From positions 10,528,501 through 10,592,500 of the forward strand of contig CM057473.1 of assembly GCA_030035585.1 (NCBI GenBank): a DNA stretch of 64,000 nucleotides, given 5' to 3'. This document shows positions 31,531 to 42,450 of this stretch, one piece after another. Made by a program: the position numbers and the translations under genes. Position 1 is the first letter of the stretch. Every line of letters starts with the position of its first letter. The notes below the pieces were generated by a model that ran no database searches, was not told the origin of the DNA, and saw nothing but the letters and a program-made list of their open reading frames with translations. This DNA is from Dugong dugon. Lineage: Eukaryota > Chordata > Mammalia > Sirenia > Dugongidae.

Positions 31531-31868
31531 TTACCTAAAGTCTTTTTTTGTGTGTTAATAATCAAAAAAAGAGTTGCTGTAATTGAGGTTCACATAAGAA
31601 ACATTTTAGAAAAGAAGGGGATCATAAGAGTTGAGATTTGCTCATGCTCGTTGTAGGTGGAAGACATATGCAAATTAAATAGCTCCCGGAACTCGGATAT
31701 CCTCATTTTCTATGTTACGATTTGAGATAGTGAAAGAAAAAACCAACTCAGCTGATGCCTGTAATTAATTATGGTGAAAAGTCAGGGAATTATCTATCCA
31801 GGAAGACATTTGAGTGTAATTCTTTTAATTTTTATTCTTGACTAAAACTTACTGAGTTATGCTTTTCC

Positions 31869-31880
31869 CCCCCCCCCCCC
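31869..31880. repeat. C12 homopolymer
   Basis: A short run of C preceded by cttttccc and followed by aatataaa. Possibly the assembly is uncertain in such runs. Confidence 0.85.
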
Positions 31881-31936
31881 AATATAAATACTTATTTGTC
31901 TTTGGTACTGGAGGTGCTTAATAGGTGTGTCAGTAA

Positions 31937-32139
31937 ATCAGTTGCCGGTTCTGTCCAGTCAACTCCTGGCGACCTCATGTGTGTCAGAGTAGAACTGTGC
32001 TCCATAGGATGTTCAGTGGCTGAATTTTGGGGAAGTAGATTGCCAGGCCTTTCTTCTGAATGCCTCTGGGTGGACTCAAACCTCCAACCTTTTGGCTCGC
32101 AGCCGAGTGCGTTAACCCTTTGCACCACCCAGGGACTCC
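31937..32139 (-). mobile_element. AfroSINE, long form
   Basis: Tail tcagttgccggttctgtcca, body gaagtagattgccaggcctt, linker gcctctgggtggactcaaac, head ending ccacccagggactcc. It has an almost unaltered long-form linker. Confidence 0.92.
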
Positions 32140-32141
32140 AC

Positions 32142-33228
32142 TTATAGGTATGTATATATGTAGGTCGTATTTGGAATTTTTGTCAGAAACTTTAATATAT
32201 ATTTTTCATTGTGTTTTTGTTTTGTTTTTAGCTTTCCGAGTTAAGGTTTGCTCATACATGCATGTGGTAATCACCTAATCCAACTGGGTGCTTCAGAGGG
32301 AATTTTGTTACTGTGATTGTTGATGTTTCTCCATCTTTAAATAAACCTCCTGATTTCAGAACATCAATATTTCATTATCTTTGGCAAATCTAAATTAGTA
32401 ACTCCTTATCTCTGAATAAAAGTAGCTGAATCAGGTCAGAGTTACTGCTTCCATTTTAACAGTTGAGGCCACAGGCAAATCTTGCATGGGATTTATGTGG
32501 TTCAGATTTTATAATCGCCACAGCAATCTGCATATTAACAATTGTCTGTCAGCACTATGGAGAGAGAAGTTCAGGCAGAGGAACTGATACATATGCCCTA
32601 GATTTCATGGAGGGAACTGGAAGTAAACACTGTTTGGCTGATCATTGAGCTCTAGGGAGACGCCCTGATTTTAATTTGTCAGTATACAATTCTGTCTGCT
32701 AGAAAATTATCATCCTAATACATTACCGCTCTGTTGCGATGCCATATATTATCATAGGAATCTGAAGATGTATGCAATGTAAAAAAGTGATCCTTTTCTT
32801 CTGATCAATTTGTACCAATAATTTGTTCTGAATCGAAAAGGTGAAGGAAATGTGATTATGAAAATTCTCAGCAGGGGGTATTTCTGTGAAGTGGCAGCTA
32901 GCACCTCTTTAGAAAAATGCAGTAGTAACTCCCACTTTACTGCACATAAAATCGTGTCCCATGAGGCCGACTCTCTAGTGTCTTAGAGTTCATGACTCAG
33001 GAACACTGTACTTCTGTGTCATAATAAATAAGTCCAGGTGGTGGGAGAACTACTTTTCTGTACAGAGAACCGCTTCACCCTTCATTATACATACATTAAA
33101 AAAAAAAAATGGGGCTATTAAATTTTTTAGTGGAATTTTCAAGTAGAGCACTGAGGTGTTAAGATCCTTAAGGAAACAAAGTGAAGGGAAGGTAGCTGTC
33201 TGTATCCATTTGGAGTCAGGTGGTGATG
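32142..33228. other. anonymous intronic sequence
   Basis: No gene or repeat family is recognised. An A12 run lies at 33098-33109. Confidence 0.5.
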
Positions 33229-33229
33229 G

Positions 33230-33412
33230 TGGTTAGTTTCCGTTGAGTCAGTTCTGGCTCATGGCGACCCCGTGTGTGCAGAGTAGAACTGTGCTTCACA
33301 GGGTTTTCAAGGTTATGATCAGTCTTCCAAGGTGCATCTGGGTGGATTCGAACCCCCAGCATTTCAGCTAGTCATTGAGCATCTAACCTAGCCCTTTGTG
33401 CCATCCAGAGAC
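33230..33412 (-). mobile_element. AfroSINE, long form
   Basis: Tail gtttccgttgagtcagttct, body tcaaggttatgatc, linker gtgcatctgggtggattcga, head ending gtgccatccagagac. About 25 bp of the body is missing. Confidence 0.9.
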
Positions 33413-33493
33413 ATAGGTAATGTTTTGAAGAATAACTTTCCTAATGCCTGTGCCAGGATTCTGATTTAGACACCCCATTTTGTGTTTTCATCG

Positions 33494-33648
33494 GAGTCCC
33501 TGGGTAAAGGTTGGAGGTGCAAGTCTACCCCTCGGAAGAAAGGCCTGACGATCTACTTATGAACAGTCAGCTTTACGGAGCACAGTTTTACTCTGGTACA
33601 CATGGGGTCGCCATGAGTCGGAATCTGCTCAGCAGCCGCTGGTAGTTT
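33494..33648 (+). mobile_element. AfroSINE, long form, head deleted in part
   Basis: Starts ggagtccctgggtaaaggtt, skipping the A-box. Body ggaagaaaggcctgacgatc. Tail gtcgccatgagtcggaatct. Confidence 0.88.
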
Positions 33649-34115
33649 TGTGTTCCCATAGCACCTGCCCCGCCTTTGCACTTAACACACTGCACTGTGA
33701 TGGGTGCCTTATCCTTTAACTGACTATCCCAGGCCTGGGACTAGGGTGGGGTGAGTGAAGCACTCAGGAATCAAGATAAATACAATTAAAAAAATTCAAA
33801 GTTCATGCAAAAAATCCATGGTAAACAAAATATGAGCATTTTACATAAAGACAGGCCCATACGGAGCCACCATTGACATTCATAAAATTCCCGGGACCTG
33901 TAGCAGCATTCTGCACTTTTTATCTGTCTTGCTCTGAAACCTGCCTTTCTCCAAGGACACTGGTTCGCCTACGGTCTTCTCAGGTAGAAGTTCCTTTCTC
34001 ACAGTCCTCATAGCCTTGTGCTTAGAGGTGAGCGTGTCCTCCCTGTTGCTCATTTTCACTCCAAACCGTTCTTTCTCCCGCTTCCTGAAGCCACTCGCGC
34101 ACACAGCTGTGAAGT

Positions 34116-34425
34116 TGTTGTTAGCTCCCGCCCATTCAGCCCCCAACTCACGGCGACCCCATACACAGTGGAACGAAATGCTGCCCGGTCCTGTGCCATC
34201 CGTGTGATGGGTTGTGGATCAGACCATTGTGATCCCTAGGGTTTTCATTGGATGATTTTCTGAAGTAGATTGCCAGGCCTTTCTTCCTAGTCTGTCTTAG
34301 TCTGGAGGCTCTGTCAAAACCTGTTTAGCATCATTGCAACATGCAGGTCTCCACTGAGAGATAGGTGCTGTGGGTGTCCCTCACTGAAGGCTAGAATTAT
34401 ACCACTGAACCACCACTGCTCCCCC
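34116..34425 (-). mobile_element. Gly-headed SINE, complete with target duplication
   Basis: 310 bp bounded by a perfect 11-bp duplication agctgtgaagt (34105-34115 and 34426-34436). From the + side: TTGTTGTTAG tail, ggcgaccccatacacagtgg, cggtcctgtgccatcc, gatccctagggttttcattg, cctagtctgtcttagtctgg and catcattgcaacatgcagg. The head on the minus strand is gtggtggttcagtggtataa. The B-box part of the head is decayed. Confidence 0.9.
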
Positions 34426-34436
34426 AGCTGTGAAGT

Positions 34437-35102
34437 ACACACCCTGAAACCAGATCACTGCTCTTGCCTGGTGGAGACTCTTCCCACCTCATCGGGTTCC
34501 CCCTCGATCCTTGAAGCTTTCAAATCCTGGCTCTCTGTCACTCTCTCTAATACAGCTGCTGTTGTCAAGATTCTTAACTATTTTAACATCAACTTCTATG
34601 ATCCTTCCAATATCCTCAGTTCATTCACCAGCATCAGCTGTTCACCCTGATGTCCGTATTATATTCTGTGCAGTTACTGGTAACAGCAACTTCTCCAAAA
34701 TCTTGATTTCAGCTCTCTGATTCTCCACATACTGCCTGTTATTGCCCCTGCATGTTTTCTAGTATCTCTTTACTCCAAAGGTTCTTTGCCCTCCCCTCCA
34801 ACCAGGACTTATATTTCATTGATCCTACAACCTGTTAACTGTCTATCACTCCCTTCATAGCTCTGCTTTCCTCCAGTTCAGTGGTTTCATGGCCCATCGT
34901 AGTCACTGTTCCCTTGCTTATACCATCAGTTCTCTTTGCTTCTCTGTCTTCGTTGTATTTATCTGGCAAAACAGCACCCCTGGTAAAATGCGAGATTTAG
35001 GCAAGGAAAAGCCCATTGTGGAAATAATTTTTTGGTGTTTATATTTTCCTTTCAAATCTTCATTTATGAGTATTAATAAGTAGAAATTGACATTTCACAA
35101 TT
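34437..35102. other. anonymous intronic sequence
   Basis: Pyrimidine-rich on this strand; phrases such as ctcccttcatagctctgctt suggest an old interspersed repeat, but I cannot place it. The short frames at 34511-34720 and 34889-35083 carry no motif. Confidence 0.45.
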
Positions 35103-35645
35103 TTTTAAATTTTATTTTTAAAATTTATTTTGTTGTTATTGACTATATGCAGCAAAACATACATCAATTCAGCAGTTTCTACATGTACAATTCAGTGACA
35201 TCGATTACGTTCTTCTTCGAGTTGTACAACCATTCTCACCCTCCTTCTGAATTGTTCCTCCCTTTTTAGCATAAGGAAATTCTGGTGCAAAGTGGATTAG
35301 AGCTACAGCTGCTAACCAAAAGATCGGCAGTTCAAACTCACCATCTGCTCCTTGGAAACACTATGGGGCAGTTCTCCTCTGTCCTGTAGGGTCGCTATGA
35401 GTCGGAATCGACTCGATGGCAGTGGGTTTGGCTTTTTTTTTTTTTTTTTTAACGTAAACTCACTGCCCTCTTAGGCTCCTATCTAATCTTTGGAGTTGCT
35501 GTTGTCACTGTGATCCCATACGGGTAGTTTTTAAGAGAGCATAATGCTCAAGGCAGACAGTTTTAACTAGTTAAGCTAAACTATTGTTTGGTGTTGAGAA
35601 GCCTTCAGGGTTTAAAGTCTAAAGATTATCTTAAGGGACAAATGT
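35103..35645 (-). mobile_element. L1-like 3' end, family B, interrupted
   Basis: T/A-rich start, ttgttgttattgactatatg, acatgtacaattcagtgaca, cattctcaccctccttctga. After an AfroSINE it resumes with taaactcactgccctcttag and gagttgctgttgtcac. The same order is uninterrupted at 51548-51970. The A-rich minus-strand end indicates a non-LTR element. Confidence 0.6.
35276..35450 (+). mobile_element. AfroSINE, short form, nested in family B
   Basis: Head degraded (aaattctggtgcaaagtgga), tail intact (gagtcggaatcgactcgatg) and ending in an 18-T run. Its removal restores the family-B phrase agcataaactcactgccc seen at 51717. Confidence 0.92.
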
Positions 35646-36238
35646 GTTTTGGTTAATTCAGTTGCACGTTTCTTTCATTTCAAGTGCTCAATCAACACCT
35701 TGATTTACTAAGAACACAGTCAAGGTAAAGAGCTGTAGTTAAATAGTTAAGGTAAGAGATTCATGAGAGCAATTGTTTATCTAAATAACACGGTGGTAAC
35801 TTTTTGATAAGTTATTTCTATGTAAATTATTTTGAATAAAGGGAAGAATTTTTATAAAGAAAACTTGCTATGTGTGACATCCTGTATGTTAAATCTTTGC
35901 CTAATTCATAAGATAGGGGCAGGTTGAATTTAGGTGAAGATAATATCCCCAGGCGTATCTACTATAACATTTATTTAGGACATTACAGAACATCACCCCC
36001 ATCCTAGTTTATTTACATCAGAAATGACCTCATGCTTATTAAGGATCCCCCCTCCCCCCACTTATTTCTATTTTATCTCCCCTGGAAAAAATATTTTTAG
36101 CCTGAATGTGTGCAATAAAATACTTTCCGTTGTATTGCTTAATATTATTAATGGAATGACTATGTGCTTATCACTTGCGTCTTTTCTTTCCGCTGATTTC
36201 TTTAGCTTGATCAGAATTAGGGCAGACTTAACTGTTAA

Positions 36239-36328
36239 CCAAACCAAACTCATTGCTGTCAAGTCGATTCCGACTCCTAGTGAACGTATAGGACAGAGTA
36301 GAACTGCCCCATAGGGTTTCCAAGGAGC
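36239..36328 (-). mobile_element. AfroSINE, short form, 5'-truncated, upstream of APP exon 3
   Basis: Keeps the tail and the central gtaggacagagtagaactgc-type region but no head. Flanked by actgttaa on both sides (36230-36237 and about 36331-36338). It ends 112 bp before exon 3, too far to overlap the branch region. Confidence 0.92.
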
Positions 36329-36440
36329 TTGACTGTTAAGAGGATAGCAAAATCTTAAAATAATGGCAGCTATTCATTGTACATGCCAGGTAGAAGCTCC
36401 TGCCCCAAGTTACAATATGTTCTTTCTCTGTGCTCTCCAG

Positions 36441-36570
36441 GTCTATCCTGAGCTGCAGATCACCAATGTGGTAGAAGCTAACCAACCAGTGACCATCCAG
36501 AACTGGTGCAAGCGGGGCCGCAAGCAGTGCAAGACCCACGCCCACATCGTGATTCCCTACCGATGCTTAG
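36441..36570 (+). CDS. APP: APP exon 3: C-terminal half of the growth-factor-like domain
   Basis: The 130-bp exon encodes [20 protein letters not shown] at its start, then [11 protein letters not shown] and VIPYRCL, matching residues 76-118 plus the first base of codon 119. It holds Cys98 and Cys105, which close the basic hairpin that binds heparin and heparan sulfate, and Cys117, which pairs with Cys73. The basic residues Lys99, Arg100, Arg102, Lys103 and Lys106 are all present. Residues 108-111 read HAHI; I remember human as HPHF and mouse as HTHI. Entry phase is 0 and exit phase 1. The acceptor is tgctctccag and the donor is TTAG|gtgagc. No defect is seen. Confidence 0.97.
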
Positions 36571-36690
36571 GTGAGCTGGCCAGCCCCGAGCTGGTGAGGA
36601 TGGGGCTGGTCTTTGGGCACAAAAAGAAGGGTGTTCTAATTAGATCATGTGTACAGACTTTTCCTCCTTCATTGTATTGCCACTCTGTAT

Positions 36691-36866
36691 GGAATCCCTG
36701 GTGGAGTAGTGGTTAAGAGCTATGGCTGCTAACCAAAAGGTCGGCAGTTCGAATCTACCGGGTGCTCCTTGGAAACCGTATGGGGCAGTTCTACTCTGTC
36801 CTATAGGGTAGCGATGAGTCAGAATCGACTCGACTCGATGGCAACAGGTTTGGGTTTTTTTTTTAG
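36691..36866 (+). mobile_element. AfroSINE, short form, downstream of APP exon 3
   Basis: Complete: head aatccctggtggagtagtgg, B-box ggtcggcagttcgaatctac, tail with a 5-base duplication (cgactcgactcgatgg) and a T9 end. It lies 120 bp past the exon 3 donor and points opposite to the truncated copy before the exon. Confidence 0.94.
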
Positions 36867-37233
36867 GTTTATGGGACCATTAACATAGTACTCCGTGCTC
36901 TGATAGTACAAGAACAGTATTTCTGAGCCCCCAGGAGGCTTCTTAAAATTAGATTCCTGGGCTAATCACAGACTTCTGAACCAAAATCCCTGGCAGTGGG
37001 GCCCAGGAATCCTAATCTCAGCGGAGTTCCTAGGTGAGCCTCATGGACACTAAATGTCTTGAATTGTGGAACTGGGGCCTTGTGTGTCTCTTCCTAGAGA
37101 CTTCACAGAACAGTGAACCTAGTACGAAGCTCTAGCATTCTGCCAGTTTTTAAAAATAATCTCTTTCCTACAACAACGAATACTCCTCATATTTGGTGAT
37201 AGTTGGAGTTGGAGGATTTTATTTTTCTGCTTA

Positions 37234-37260
37234 GATCAAACTGGAGGAAACAGTTTGATC
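37234..37260. repeat. perfect 10-bp inverted repeat
   Basis: gatcaaactg, a 7-nt loop gaggaaa, then cagtttgatc. A small hairpin is possible in RNA or single-stranded DNA; no function is suggested by the context. Confidence 0.9.
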
Positions 37261-37663
37261 ATAAGGTTGAATGTGTGTTTATCTCGCTGATCTCGAATTT
37301 TACCTTTTATTTTTAAAATTGAGTGATATTATGTGGTATTGTATTTTTTTCCCTCTGGAGACACTGTCATCATCCATATTTAACCTGACTTGGGTTTTAG
37401 TCTCTTCTCGGCTGATATTTTTATGCAGCTAGGTACTGCAGAGATTGGCTGTCTTTGATCTGATAGCTAACGTCTAGGTATTTTGTACTAGTCTCTTATT
37501 TATCAGATAAGGACATAGAAGTCTCTATATGGAGACTTTGGGCAAATATTAATATGTATTTTGACAACTGACTGTAAAGACTAAAATGGACCATTAAAAA
37601 TAAGTCTCAACGAAAACTTAGAAAGCAGGGATAACTGTTGAGGATTCTGGATATCGGTTAATC

Positions 37664-37866
37664 GTTGTTATTAGGTGCTGTCGAGTCAATTTCGACTCAT
37701 GATAACTCCATGTGACAGAGTAGACTGCCCCGTAGGGTTTTCTGGGCTGTAATCTTTATGGGAGCAGATCACCAGGTCTTTTTTCCCATGTCGCTGCTGG
37801 GTGGGTTTGAACTGCCAACGTTTTGGTTAGCAGTTGCACGCTTAACCGTTGCGCCACCAAGGCTCC
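37664..37866 (-). mobile_element. AfroSINE, intermediate form
   Basis: Tail ttgttattaggtgctgtcga with the RTE-type TTGTTATTAGG end. Module ggctgtaatctttatgggag, head ending gcgccaccaaggctcc. Confidence 0.94.
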
Positions 37867-38284
37867 ATCAGTATAATAGTTGGGCAAAAAATCAGTATAA
37901 TACTGGTCATACCCAGGCATCACTAAAAACAAATCAAAAGCATTGGGTATTAGAATGAGGATTTTGTTTAGTGGGTTTAAGTACACACGATGTTGTAATT
38001 GATGAGAAAGTTGTGGAAAACCAGATATGTAAACTTTTGATAATTTAAGAGTTTCCTTCTTCTTCCTTATTCTTGTTCTTAAATGCTCTCCAGGCCTGTC
38101 GCCCTTTTCTTTCTTACTGGTCAAGAAGCGAAGAGTTAATATGATAAGAATGAGTAAAGACTAGGTACACAACTCCTACTTGAAGAAAATACCGGGACCT
38201 TATGTCTCCAGGACCTATGTATTTCAAACCAAGTTAGCTGTCACACCAAGAAATACTGCACAGAGAACATACAAAAGGGAAGAA

Positions 38285-38475
38285 AACAAAGAAACCCATT
38301 GCTGGTGAGTCAATTCCAACTCATAGCAGCTCTTAAGGACTGAGTAGAACAACTGCCCCGTAGGGTTTCCAAGGCTGTTATCTTTACGGAGGCAGACTGC
38401 CATATCTTTCCCCTGCAGAGCAGCTGGTGGGTTCAAACCACCGACCCTTCGGTTACCAGCCACTGTGCCACCATA
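38285..38475 (-). mobile_element. AfroSINE, intermediate form, head shortened
   Basis: Tail aacccattgctggtgagtca, module ggctgttatctttacggagg, head ccgacccttcggttaccagc that then jumps to cactgtgccacc, losing the A-box half of the anticodon arm. Confidence 0.92.
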
Positions 38476-39076
38476 CAGTTCAGTACAAATTAGGAGGTAG
38501 AACACAATCAATTAATTAGGTGCGACAGGCCTTTTTTTTTTTTTATCATTTTTTAAATTTTGATTCTCGCCCATTCTGTGGAGTTTTTCAGATATACATT
38601 TTTTTGAACATAATTTTAGTGAGATCAAGTACCACTTCATTTAATTCATTATGACTTATAACATTTTAGATGTTGTACCCAAGACGACATTCAGAACTTC
38701 AGTCATGTTTCATAAGTGAATTCACGATGAAATATAGTTTTATTTATCTCTTCCTGCATCCCTGAGTGACAGTCATAAGTCTATTAAGAATTGTTTATGT
38801 CAGAATTGACTAAAAGTTAAAGATTGTAATTCACTAACTTGTGCCACTAGTTTTGGCAAATATCATTTAACTCAAAGCCTATTGTATCCTCTCCGCTAGC
38901 CACTCCCTGCCCCTACTCTCTGCACCCCTACCTCTAAAAATCGCTACTCTTCATGACAAGAATGAATTAAAAGTTACTCCAGCTGAAAAACCATTGCAGA
39001 AAGGAATAAATGATGTATAAAATGTCCTAAGATCTAAACATGCTGTCAGAAGGTTTTATGATAATATTATGATTAC

Positions 39077-39246
39077 ACCAAACCAAAACCAAACCCGTTG
39101 CCATCGAGTTGATTCTGACTCATAGTGACCCTATAGTACAGAGTGGAACTGCTCCATAGGGTTTCCAAGGAGCGACTGGTAGATTCCAACTGCCTACCTT
39201 TTGGTTAGCAGCCATAGCTCTTAACCACTACACCTTCAGGGTTTCC
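39077..39246 (-). mobile_element. AfroSINE, short form
   Basis: Starts caccaaaccaaaaccaaacc, tail gttgccatcgagttgattct, head ccttttggttagcagccata, end accttcagggtttccc. Good preservation. Confidence 0.94.
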
Positions 39247-39312
39247 CATGGCAAAGCACTTGTTTTAATTGTGATAAAATCCATTGTGCATCGTAAAGAA
39301 AGACTAACCGAA

Positions 39313-39385
39313 ATAATTAGGCCTTTAATAGTTAACACCTGGAAAGCTAGATAATTAGGCCTTTAATAGTTAACACCTGGAAAGC
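39313..39385. repeat. 35-bp direct tandem duplication
   Basis: Two identical 35-bp units (39313-39347 and 39351-39385), each starting ataattaggcctttaatagt, separated by the three bases tag. No difference between the units is seen. Confidence 0.96.
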
Positions 39386-39389
39386 GCCT

Positions 39390-41655
39390 GTTTGCTAGAA
39401 ATGTTATGCTAATGACCTGTCCTCACCTTATGTTTTTAATCACAATGGAAAGAGAAACTGCTTCATGACCCAGCCCCTGCCACGGTTGATTGGATTAGAT
39501 GTTGAAAACCTGATTCAAACTGGAACAACCTGAGACTCACTTTTAGCAATTTAGAATTGGGACTTGGTTGGGATACTCTCTTACGTGGAGGCTATGTTGG
39601 CGTCCGTTTTCTTCCATACGAACTGGGAGTACAGAAAGCTAGTCTGGAGAAAGAAGAGAGACAGGGGTGGAGGAGGGAGAAGGAGATCGGGTCTTTGAAA
39701 TATTCCTGTAATTTTATAATAAATTGCCCCTTTTCACAGAAGCTGATTACGAGTGTAGCTTTTCTGCAACCTAAAGAATGCAACTTTCTCATCATTTATG
39801 ATTTTACAGTTTAGTTTGTGAACACTGAAAATGATTTGAACTTTGTCTAATGTATATTTTAAGATCTCAGTGGCAAAACATCTATTATTTTGTACTTTAA
39901 ATGAGTTTCTTTTTCCTAAAATGAATAATAAAAAAAAAAGAAAGCGAGAACCACTTCAAAATGTATCATTTTACTGATACTCTCTTTCCTTCCCCTCTAC
40001 TCCCTAGATTTCCTAATCTCTTATTCATAGTGGTATCAAGCCCTTTATATTTGCATAAAGGCAAATATAAAGTCAGTGTTTGTTATTCCCATTTCACAGG
40101 CATAAATACTGAGAGTCAGTGGTTGGATCTCATGCTGTAACTCTCAAAGCTTATAAATGGTAGAATCAAGATGGAGCCCAGCACAGTAATCCAGTATGAT
40201 TCTTAATCCAGTGTTCCTTGCAGTATAACCAAAAATTCATATTAGAGCAAATGTCCACCTGATTTACAAAATTAAATTTTAGAGCCAAAGGCTGTGAATT
40301 AGAGGCAATAAATGATACTTAAAAAAAAAAAAAAAAATCCTGTAGGTGTTGTGTTGATAAAGGAGACACCGTGATGCAGGATAGATCTCCATGTGATAAT
40401 ATGTTCTATTTTGGAGTAGTAATAATGAAACTGCTTTAAAACTTAGTAAAATTCTAACAATCGCAAGGGTTCCAAATGTAGAACCAAGACATTTGCCTTG
40501 TCTCACGCTTTCCCCAATTTTTTAGGTTCAGGTAAAGTCTTAGATAACATTCTTACATATTACCTCACTGCTGGAACAAAGATTTACTGTTTTCCTCTAA
40601 AATCTCCCTCTGTATCCAAATATATCCTTTAGAGATTATTTTACTGTAGATAATTCTCACGAAGGCACTGTGTAGAAAACAGAATAAGACTGTCTTAAAC
40701 ATTAAGCATATTAAAAATCAAAACAAAGCTTGAAGAGAGAAAAATGCCCGTTATGCTTGGCATGCAACCTTCCTGACCTCTCCCTCTGATGCAGAATTCA
40801 GTGCTACGCTGGCTTAATTTTCTCTAAATCATGTGTTTGCTCTGGGCATTCCTGCTCTACAGGATCTCGTGTGCCTTGCAGAGATGGGGAAACTGTATTA
40901 GGTGGCTGTTGCCCTTTTCTTCCCGTGGAGTAGATGATTTCCCTTGAGGGAAAGTCAGCTTTCTCATTTCACCCGTGTCTGTTGGTAATACCCCTGCAAC
41001 CCGAGTGTACGATCTAATTATCTCATGTGGGATTCAAGCACACCATGGTTCAAGGGGAATATTTTCTTTGCAAGTTTTCAGCCTCTTTCCACTGGAATGA
41101 ACACGCTTCAGAGTGTAATAGATCACTGTTGAAATCGAGACTCTTCTGCTTTGTCTCTGACTGCAAAAGCAAAGACAATATAAATGACTGCTGATTTAGC
41201 GGGACAAAGTTGGGTTCATAACTTAATCCAGAAGTGGAATTAGAAGTTAAAGAACTACTACTTTAAATATCAATTTATTTCTTTTTATATTGAAAACTTT
41301 CCGAACACTGAAGTACTAATGACCAGGAAACTGTTCAGATATGACCAGATGAGAAGCTGAAGGCGTTAACGCCTGATCTTGATTATGAATTTTATTGTTT
41401 AAGTAAAATTTTAGGACAAGCATGCCTTGTTTTCTAGGTTGCTGTTTTTCTGTGAATCATCTACAGTAGTTTTCATTTTCTTTAGTGTGAGAAGGATGTA
41501 TTTGTACACTGATAGATACTGCACCGGGGTAATTATTTGGATTTATGCTAGGCCATTCTCTTAGAGAAATCACAGAGAAGAAAAGTAGTTAAGAATGTTA
41601 CATAAGACTTCACCTAACTGCAGGAATGGCGGGGGGTGGGAGAGCATCACTGTAG
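39390..41655. other. repeat-poor intronic sequence
   Basis: About 2.3 kb with no AfroSINE. A diverged MIR in reverse is likely at 40085-40215 (cccatttcacaggcataaat, then gtagaatcaagatggagccc). An A17 run lies at 40320-40337. No gene is recognised. Confidence 0.5.
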
Positions 41656-41660
41656 ACTCT

Positions 41661-42050
41661 GTTGTTGTTAGTTACCATGGAGCTAGCTCCAATCCATGCG
41701 ACTGTGTATAACAGAATGAAACATTGCCCAGTCCTGGGCCATCTTTATTATTGTTGGTATGTTTGAGCCTCTTGTTGGGAGTATTGTGTCAGTCTGTCTC
41801 TTTGAGGGTTTCGTTTTTGTCTTTGACCTTCTGTTTTACCTAATATGATGTCTTCTATCGTCCAGCACCATATCGGACAATATTCTGTTGTGATCCATAG
41901 GGTTTTCATTGGCTAATTTTCGGAAGTAGATCTCCAGGCCTTTCCTCCTAGTCTGTTTAAATCCAGAAGCTCCGATAAAGCGTAGCTTCCAGCATCTTAG
42001 CAACATGCAACCCACTACAGTATGACAAACTGGCAGATGGGTAGTGGACT
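41661..42050 (-). mobile_element. Gly-headed SINE / RTE-tail composite, long, head missing
   Basis: TTGTTGTTAG tail, agcaccatatcggacaatat, gatccatagggttttcattg, cctagtctgtttaaatccag and catcttagcaacatgcaacc. Between tail and body it carries an extra RTE-derived stretch (tcagtctgtctctttgaggg, acctaatatgatgtcttcta), corresponding to 8050-8115 of the LINE. The tRNA head is absent. Confidence 0.8.
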
Positions 42051-42178
42051 GTAGACTTTAGGGATCTGTATCCTAGCACAGTAATCTAGTGTGAACTGGT
42101 GGCTCCTCCAGTCTTTGCTGTCCTCTTCACTACATAGATCCTGTTGTTGTTGTGTGCCTTTGCGTTGATTCTGGCTCA

Positions 42179-42309
42179 TAAAAAACAAAACCGACTCATA
42201 GCAACCCTATAGGACAGAGTAGAACTGCCCCATGCGGCTTCCAGGGAGCAGCTGGTGAATTCCAACTGCCAGTCTTTTGGTTAGCGTCCAAGCTGTTAAC
42301 CACTGTACC
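42179..42309 (-). mobile_element. AfroSINE, short form, nested
   Basis: Starts aaaaaacaaaaccgactcat, keeps cagagtagaactgccccatg and ends taaccactgtacc. It lies in the tail of another AfroSINE, in the same orientation, so it may have arisen by insertion or by unequal exchange. Confidence 0.8.
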
Positions 42310-42450
42310 TACATGACAGAGTAGAACTGCCCCATTGGGTTTCCAAGGCTGTAATCTTTACAAGAGCAGGTTGCCAACTCCTTTTCTCCCACGGGGCAGC
42401 CGGTGGGTTTGAATGGCCAACTTACGGGCTAACATCTAAGTGCTTAACCA

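Noticed and set aside
34437..35102. Coding exon or L2 fragment
   Set aside because: It looks like an old repeat in composition, but I could not match it to a family and saw no splice-flanked frame.
36363..36716. 117-codon open frame across APP exon 3
   Set aside because: It merely runs through the exon into both introns; the real coding part is 36441-36570 with consensus splice sites.
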